From Acidobacteriota bacterium (GTDB lineage: Bacteria; Acidobacteriota; Vicinamibacteria; Vicinamibacterales; UBA8438), in NCBI GenBank assembly GCA_003533545.1, contig DQEK01000129.1:1-10319 (forward strand): DNA of 10,319 bases, in the 5' to 3' direction. The notes beneath the pieces are model-generated. The model was given only the letters and a program-made list of their open reading frames with translations. It searched no databases and was not told the DNA's origin. Position 1 is the first letter of the stretch, and every line of letters starts with the position of its first letter. Both the position numbers and the translations under genes were made by a program. Positions 5,336-10,319 of the stretch are shown piece by piece.

Positions 5336-7093
5336 ATGAACGAATTCACGGTGAATGACGGGAGCGCAAAACACTCACGGCTACTGATTGCCCTAGGTCT
5401 GGCGCTCGCCAGCTCTATGGCGCCCATACTAGCCAACGAGCAACAGCAGCCGCCAGCAGGGACAACGGGTCTGTCACCTGAACCGCGCCGGCAAATCGTT
5501 GACACCAGCGAGGTCCTTGATTTCCCTGACGCCAATGCCGCTTCGACACCGCTGCGCCAACGGGTCCATGAAGCGATATCCTCAGATGGGAGACCGAGAC
5601 TACAGCTGGGAACGACCCTCGAAACCACTGGCTTGAGATTAGTCGACGCGATTCGAACCACCCTTGAACTCCACCCGTTCATTGAATTACAACAATTGGC
5701 AGTCGTCGATGCTCGTGGTCAGCTCCAAGAAGCCGGTGGTCAGTTTGATACAACGGTCAATGCGACCACTATCCGACATCGTCAGGAGTTACCGTTTTCG
5801 GTCACCGACGATCTCGCCTCACTGACGAACCACACAAGTTATTCTGTTGCGGTCTCCAAACAATTCAGGAGCGGACTCACAGTGACCCCTGGCATCTCTC
5901 TCACCAGAACTGCCGAGACCACCCTGCCTCCGAGTGTGGCAAGTTTGCTCGAACAGGTGCCGAACGAAAGCAATCTCAGTGTCAGCATCGCCCAACCGCT
6001 ACTTCGTGGTCGTGGTCGAGAAGTCGTTACTGCAATCGAACGCATGAACGAGATTGAATTGGAGGCCCTGGATCAGGACTTGGTGCAACTGCGATCAGAG
6101 CGCGCCCTGGTTTCAGTGATCGGTTATTGGGAATATCTTGCCGCACTGCGCACTTTAGAGGTTATGCAAGCCTCAGAATCCCGATCGCTCGAACTCCTTG
6201 AGCGGACTCAAGAGCTTATCGATGCAGGGAATCGACCAGCCTCCGACCTCACGCAAGCACAAGCAAATCTTTCCGGTCACATAAGTCAGAGACTCGCTGC
6301 GGAACAAAACCTATTCGAGGCGGGGCATTTTCTCGCGCTGTCTCTCGGCTTGACGACCAACGATGTCAACATGCCGCCTCCGCCGCTAGATGACTTCCCT
6401 TCTATCAGGGAGGACGAGACACCCTCCAGCGTCGCGCTCATTCAGGAGGCGCTTCAGCGCCGTTCAGATATCGCAGCGACGAGAGATCGCCTACGCCAAG
6501 ATCGGGTTGGCCTTACGGCCGCTCAAGACGCCCTACGGCCTCGGTTAGACCTCAGCGCAAGCGCAGGTTACTCTGGCCTCGATGTCGGCAGTTCTTTCGA
6601 CAAGTTCATCACGCCATTCTGGGCCTCCGTCTCAGGCCCAAACGCCTCGGTAACCTTAACATTAGACCTTCCAGTCGGAAACGACTCCGCGAAAGGCCAG
6701 CTTATGCAAAGCCGCAGCGCCCTTGACCAGCGGACCGTTGGCCTGGCGGATCTTGAACGTACAATTCGCTCAAATGTTCTCGTCGCCAGAGACGGCCTGA
6801 TTCGAAGCGCCGCTCGGGTCAGAAGTTCTCAGGCTGCAGCAGAACTGTATCGGACCGCGATCATTGACGAACAACTGCGGCAAGAGCTAGGTCTATCCAC
6901 CGTTATCGATTTGATCGTGACAGAAGAGAGGTTAACAGAAAGTCTCCGAGAAGAAATTTCCGCGCGTTTGAGTTATGCCTCCGCTATCGCGACCCTGCGT
7001 TACGAAACTGGCAGCCTTCTGCGTCCGGGGCCGGTAACAGAGGCAGTCGACCTGCGACGGCTCACTACGATCCCCAGGTCGACAATTCCGTAG
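5336..7093 (+). CDS. TolC-family outer-membrane channel protein
   Basis: A 585-residue outer-membrane factor that should form the trimeric exit duct of the exporter. An N-terminal signal peptide is seen: a Lys12-Arg15 region, a hydrophobic core LLIALGLALASSMAPILA, and likely cleavage after Ala33. There is no lipobox Cys. An extended linker precedes two TolC-type repeats. The first (about 95-340) has the beta-barrel-like SYSVAVSKQFRSGLTVTPGI stretch, LSVSIAQPLLRGRGRE (214-229) and long helices to LFEAGHFLALSLGL. The second (about 363-560) has ALQRRSDIAATRDRLRQDR, LRPRLDLSASAGYSGL and a helical end. The motif AQPLLRGRG is typical of this family. A GTG at 5330, overlapping the upstream TGA and 9 bases after AAAGG, is an equally plausible start adding two residues. 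The HlyD-type adaptor gene follows after 27 bp. Confidence 0.92.
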   Translation: MNEFTVNDGSAKHSRLLIALGLALASSMAPILANEQQQPPAGTTGLSPEPRRQIVDTSEVLDFPDANAASTPLRQRVHEAISSDGRPRLQLGTTLETTGLRLVDAIRTTLELHPFIELQQLAVVDARGQLQEAGGQFDTTVNATTIRHRQELPFSVTDDLASLTNHTSYSVAVSKQFRSGLTVTPGISLTRTAETTLPPSVASLLEQVPNESNLSVSIAQPLLRGRGREVVTAIERMNEIELEALDQDLVQLRSERALVSVIGYWEYLAALRTLEVMQASESRSLELLERTQELIDAGNRPASDLTQAQANLSGHISQRLAAEQNLFEAGHFLALSLGLTTNDVNMPPPPLDDFPSIREDETPSSVALIQEALQRRSDIAATRDRLRQDRVGLTAAQDALRPRLDLSASAGYSGLDVGSSFDKFITPFWASVSGPNASVTLTLDLPVGNDSAKGQLMQSRSALDQRTVGLADLERTIRSNVLVARDGLIRSAARVRSSQAAAELYRTAIIDEQLRQELGLSTVIDLIVTEERLTESLREEISARLSYASAIATLRYETGSLLRPGPVTEAVDLRRLTTIPRSTIP

Positions 7094-7104
7094 CGATGTA
7101 GCAT

Positions 7105-7112
7105 GAGGAAGG
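7105..7112 (+). promoter_or_regulatory. strong Shine-Dalgarno for the HlyD-type adaptor
   Basis: GAGGAAGG ends eight bases before the ATG at 7121. It is the best ribosome-binding site in the operon, which suggests strong translation of the adaptor. Confidence 0.7.
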
Positions 7113-7120
7113 CGTAAATA

Positions 7121-8491
7121 ATGGCACAAACCGAAATAGATCGATCAAAGCTTTTCCGAAAAGCTGCACTCGACCGACTGTCGTCCCCAGAAGAGCTTGA
7201 CGTGGTAATGAAGATCGTCCGCCCACGTACCTGGATTGCTACAACCGCCGTGGCAATGGCACTGCTCGCCGTCGTCGTTTGGAGCATTGTCGGCACAATT
7301 CCCACCACCGTGCGAGCCCAAGGCATTCTCATCAAGACCGGTGGCCTCTTCGATATTGTTGCCCCGGCCAGCGGCCCCGTTGCAGAATTTCTAGTTTCTG
7401 AAGGAGACAGAGTCGAAGACGGTCAACTCGTCGCACGGTTAGAGCAACCAGAGTTACAAGCCCGTCTTGCGAACGAACGGCAGGCATTGGAAGAACTCCT
7501 TGCCCAATATGAAGGCCTCGAAGCTTTCACCAGAACGAATCTCGGCCTCCAAACGGAAACCCTTGCCCTCCAAACGGAAACCCTTGCCCTCCGACAAGAA
7601 GCCTTTCAACTACAGCGGAACACTCTTGAAGAAACGATCGTTTTTTCAGAGCAGCGTCGCTTGGCCCTCGAAGAGCAGCTTCAAAATGAAGAAACCTTAC
7701 TGGCACGTGGACTAATCACTAACCGAACGGTTCTTCAAACACGACAAGAGTATTACCTGACGAGCGACGCCATCGAGCAGGCTCGGAACGAACTTCAGCA
7801 GCTGGACGTCTCGGGCAAGCAAACGACATCCGAACGGTACAGCCTCACCAGCAGTCAACAAGAACGAACCGTCCAGCAAGAACAACATCTTGAAAATAGT
7901 CGCTTGGCAATTAGTCAACAGGAACGCGCCATCCTGCTTCTCGAAGAGCGCCTTGTTTATGAAACAGAAGTCAAGAGCCCCGGCCCTGGGCGAGTGCTAG
8001 AGGTTCAAGCAAAACGGGGAGATCTCGTCAGCATCGGACGCCCCATGGTTAGCCTTCAGCCGCCCGGCCAAAACACGGACGGGTTGCAAGCCGTCATCTA
8101 CGTTCCCCCCATCGATGGCAAGTTTGTCACCCCCGACATGAATGTCCAGCTCTCTCCTTTCGCCGCTCCTCGCGAGGAGTTTGGGTTCTTACTCGGGAAG
8201 GTGCAGTATGTGTCCGAATTTCCTTCTACAGAGGCCGGAATGGTGAACACGCTGGGAAACCCTACTCTTGTTCAAACCCTGATGGGACAAGGGGCGCCGT
8301 TTGCAGTTTATGCCTCGCTCGTCGTAGATGACCGCCCTGACAATCCCAGTGGCTTTGCTTGGTCTTCTCCGCGTGGCCAAGAAATCGCGGTCAACAGCGG
8401 CACGCTCTGTAATGTGACCATCACGGTGAGTGAAAGACGACCTCTCGAGCTGGTAATGCCGTTCTTCAGGAAGGTCACGGGAGTTTCGTGA
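7121..8491 (+). CDS. NHLM bacteriocin system secretion protein, HlyD-type adaptor
   Basis: A 456-residue membrane-fusion protein that should bridge the ABC transporter and the TolC-like channel in the periplasm. A cytoplasmic N-terminus, FRKAALDRLSSPEELDVVMKI (12-32), matches the start typical of NHLM-type adaptors (TIGR03794-like). One membrane helix follows (about 38-58), then a biotinyl/lipoyl half-motif (79-108: IVAPASGPVAEFLVSEGDRV). Next is a long Gln/Glu-rich coiled-coil hairpin (about 110-280), the second half-motif (284-312: VKSPGPGRVLEVQAKRGDLVSIG) and a C-terminal beta domain ending LELVMPFFRKVTGVS. The first coiled-coil helix carries an exact duplication of one heptad. The start is supported by a strong Shine-Dalgarno. 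It lies 152 bp before the ABC gene with no terminator seen between, so they probably share a transcript. Confidence 0.93.
   Translation: MAQTEIDRSKLFRKAALDRLSSPEELDVVMKIVRPRTWIATTAVAMALLAVVVWSIVGTIPTTVRAQGILIKTGGLFDIVAPASGPVAEFLVSEGDRVEDGQLVARLEQPELQARLANERQALEELLAQYEGLEAFTRTNLGLQTETLALQTETLALRQEAFQLQRNTLEETIVFSEQRRLALEEQLQNEETLLARGLITNRTVLQTRQEYYLTSDAIEQARNELQQLDVSGKQTTSERYSLTSSQQERTVQQEQHLENSRLAISQQERAILLLEERLVYETEVKSPGPGRVLEVQAKRGDLVSIGRPMVSLQPPGQNTDGLQAVIYVPPIDGKFVTPDMNVQLSPFAAPREEFGFLLGKVQYVSEFPSTEAGMVNTLGNPTLVQTLMGQGAPFAVYASLVVDDRPDNPSGFAWSSPRGQEIAVNSGTLCNVTITVSERRPLELVMPFFRKVTGVS
7547..7588 (+). repeat. perfect 21-bp tandem duplication inside the adaptor gene
   Basis: Two identical 21-bp units (7547-7567 and 7568-7588) each encode LQTETLA (residues 143-149 and 150-156). 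The next seven residues, LRQEAFQ, are a diverged copy of the same pattern. The unit is exactly one coiled-coil heptad, so the duplication keeps both frame and helical register. Confidence 0.9.
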
Positions 8492-8536
8492 CACCGCATC
8501 GATTCTTCCCACATCTACTGACTCGTCAACGACAGC

Positions 8537-8555
8537 TACACCGGCGATACACCGG
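8537..8555. repeat. short direct repeat TACACCGG with 11-bp period
   Basis: TACACCGG occurs at 8537-8544 and again at 8548-8555, one helical turn apart, in the 152-bp gap before the ABC gene. The ACACCGG core also forms part of the left arm of the palindrome at 2514-2540. It is a possible binding site, though short enough to be chance. Nothing else in the gap (8492-8643) looks like a gene or a terminator. Confidence 0.35.
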
Positions 8556-8643
8556 TTGCTCTCACGCTTGGCACGAGCGAAGGTGGGGGTGATAGAGAGC
8601 GCTCGCCTTACGTTGGGCCTGCTTTTTTTCGAACAACAAGCCA

Positions 8644-10319
8644 ATGGCTATTTCAGAATTTCAAAAACCCGGAAAGCGACCTCGGCGCCGTCGCACCCAC
8701 ACGATGCTCCAGATGGAGGCGACAGAATGTGGCGCCGCCGCGCTGGGATCGGTACTAGGCTATTACGGAAAATATGTCCCTCTCGAGCAACTTCGGACCG
8801 AGTGCGGCGTCTCTCGTGACGGAAGCAAACTCAGCAATGTAGTAAAAGCCGCGCGTAAGCATGGCCTCACAGCGAAGGGTTTCAGAAAGGAACCTGACCA
8901 ACTCTACGATCTTCAGATGCCCGCCATCGTATTCTGGAACTTTAATCACTTTGTCGTTTTGGAGGGATTTGGCAAAGGCGTCGTCTTCCTCAACGACCCG
9001 GCCAGTGGCTCCAGAAAAATCTCTGACGAAGAATTTGATCAGGGGTTTACGGGCGTAGTCCTGACACTCGAACCAGACGAGGCTTTCCAGCCGGGCGGTC
9101 GACCGTCGCGCATGATCTCCGGTCTCCGAGATCGGTTGATCACTAATCGAGAAGCTCTAACTCTGGCCGTGCTCACGGGCCTAATGCTGGTAATTCCAGG
9201 CCTAGCCGTCCCCACTTTTCTTCGGGTCTTCATAGACGACGTCTTGATCGCGCGTCGAGAGTCATGGGTCATCCCCTTGCTAATTGCCATGTTTGTCGCG
9301 ACCGTTGCGCAGTCCGGACTGACATGGCTTCAAAGTTCTACGTTGCTGAAACTTGAAGCCAAGATTTCACTTGTCGGCTCAACGCACTTTTTTTGGCACG
9401 TTCTGCGCCTACCGATGGAGTTTTTTAATCAGCGATGGCCGGGCGACATCGCACAACGGGTAGCCGTGAACAACCGAGTGGCAAGCCTCCTATCTGGAGA
9501 ACTAGCGACGGCTTCCATCAGCATCGTCTCGATGGTGTTCTTCGCCGTCGTTATGTTCTATCACGATGTCGTCCTCACCTGTATCGCGATCAGCATGGCC
9601 GCAATTAATGGGCTGGCGCTTCGCTTTGTCGCTAGTTATAGGAGTGCGGAAAGCCAAAAAATAGAGCGCTCTAGGGGTCTACTTGCAGCGGCCGAAGCTG
9701 GCGGTCTGCAAGGCATCGAGACAATCAAGTCGACAGGCACCGAATCGGAGTTCTTTACTCAGTGGTCAGGTTCCCACGCCCGATCGATCAACGCTGAGCA
9801 AGGGCTCGCTGTCTCTACAGCCATCGTGTCAGCTGTGCCTCAAATGCTAGATGGACTCAGCCGAGTTTTCATCATCGCAATCGGTGGCCTTCGGGTAATG
9901 GAGGGTGCGCTGACCGTAGGAATGCTTTTGGCGTTCCAGAGTCTCATGGCTCGTTTCATGGGTCCGACCCAGCAACTCGTGTTTCTCACCGGCGAGGTCC
10001 AGGAACTAGAAGCTGGCATGAAACGCTTGGACGACGTGTTGCGCTACCCAACCGATAGTCGCGTCACCGCCACAGAGACAGACCTTCGGTCAACAGAGTC
10101 GGTCAAGCTGTCTGGACACCTCGAGGTCAACGCAATGACCTTCGGCTATAGCCGACTCGAGCAGCCTCTAATTCGACAATTTAGCCTCAAGGTCGAACCG
10201 GGCGCAAGAATCGCACTCGTGGGTGGATCGGGGAGCGGCAAGTCAACCATCGCAAGAATAATTGCGGGTCTCTTCCTACCATGGGAGGGTGACATTTTAC
10301 TCGATGGCCAATCGAGGTC
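8644..10319 (+). CDS. NHLM-type peptidase-containing ABC exporter (C-terminus cut by window edge)
   Basis: The visible 558 residues match the NHLM bacteriocin ABC transporter with peptidase domain (TIGR03796-like). It is an inner-membrane exporter that cleaves the leader from a double-glycine-type precursor and transports the core peptide. Order: an Arg-rich cytoplasmic start (7-18); a C39 peptidase domain (about 20-145) with oxyanion Gln23, catalytic Cys29 in TECGAAALG, His102 in FNHFVVL and Asp118 in LNDPASG; a transmembrane domain (about 165-455) with hydrophobic segments near 172-196, 207-224, 290-326, 390-415 and 420-440; then the nucleotide-binding domain from about 490. The Walker A motif GGSGSGKST is at 527-535. 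The signature motif and Walker B fall beyond the edge. All three C39 catalytic residues are present, so active processing is expected. The ATG at 8644 is the only in-frame ATG after an upstream TAG, and it lacks a clear Shine-Dalgarno. The substrate gene is not in the window. Confidence 0.94.
   Translation, partial: MAISEFQKPGKRPRRRRTHTMLQMEATECGAAALGSVLGYYGKYVPLEQLRTECGVSRDGSKLSNVVKAARKHGLTAKGFRKEPDQLYDLQMPAIVFWNFNHFVVLEGFGKGVVFLNDPASGSRKISDEEFDQGFTGVVLTLEPDEAFQPGGRPSRMISGLRDRLITNREALTLAVLTGLMLVIPGLAVPTFLRVFIDDVLIARRESWVIPLLIAMFVATVAQSGLTWLQSSTLLKLEAKISLVGSTHFFWHVLRLPMEFFNQRWPGDIAQRVAVNNRVASLLSGELATASISIVSMVFFAVVMFYHDVVLTCIAISMAAINGLALRFVASYRSAESQKIERSRGLLAAAEAGGLQGIETIKSTGTESEFFTQWSGSHARSINAEQGLAVSTAIVSAVPQMLDGLSRVFIIAIGGLRVMEGALTVGMLLAFQSLMARFMGPTQQLVFLTGEVQELEAGMKRLDDVLRYPTDSRVTATETDLRSTESVKLSGHLEVNAMTFGYSRLEQPLIRQFSLKVEPGARIALVGGSGSGKSTIARIIAGLFLPWEGDILLDGQSR

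Noticed and set aside
8492..8643. Possible bacteriocin precursor or small gene between the adaptor and the ABC transporter
   Set aside because: No frame gives a GG-type leader or an NHLM-like leader, and the local plus-strand open frame overlaps the C39 domain out of frame. The T-run at 8623-8629 lacks a preceding GC-rich stem, so it is not called a terminator.

Overview
The window comes from a Gram-negative bacterium of moderate GC content. The evidence for this is an outer-membrane TolC-like channel encoded beside a periplasmic adaptor and an inner-membrane ABC exporter. I cannot place the phylum. A Hanks-type kinase together with an FHA/nucleotidyl-cyclase protein fits several environmental phyla, such as Acidobacteriota, deltaproteobacterial lineages or some gammaproteobacteria. 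The export cassette resembles clusters I associate with cyanobacteria and other natural-product producers. No rRNA, tRNA, CRISPR array, transposase or integrase was seen.

Left part, minus strand (1-2473): an FHA plus class III cyclase-like protein (2473 to 1328) lies upstream of a Ser/Thr protein kinase (start 1059, running off the left edge). The 268-bp gap between them holds a perfect TATAAT and a nested inverted repeat just before the kinase start. Middle (2474-3134): a 661-bp divergent intergenic region with no convincing gene. It contains a near-perfect 27-bp palindrome 41 bp upstream of the cyclase gene.

Right part, plus strand (3135-10319, open at the right edge) looks like one operon. 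In order it encodes a STAS-domain anti-sigma-antagonist-like protein, a single-domain cyclic-nucleotide-binding-fold protein, a protein with a gluzincin-like HExxH...ExxxD motif, a TolC-type outer-membrane factor, an HlyD-type adaptor of the NHLM bacteriocin family, and an NHLM-type ABC transporter with an N-terminal C39 peptidase. The last is cut by the window end inside its nucleotide-binding domain.

The last three genes form a complete tripartite peptide exporter. The C39 domain should remove a double-glycine-type leader while the ABC, HlyD and TolC proteins move the product across both membranes. The precursor peptide, modification enzymes and second NHLM ABC protein are not in this window and are probably beyond the right edge. 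The first genes of the operon and the divergent kinase/FHA-cyclase pair suggest that export or production is controlled by phosphorylation and possibly a nucleotide signal. That link is inference from gene order only, and both the cyclase-like and nucleotide-binding domains depart from textbook active-site sequences.
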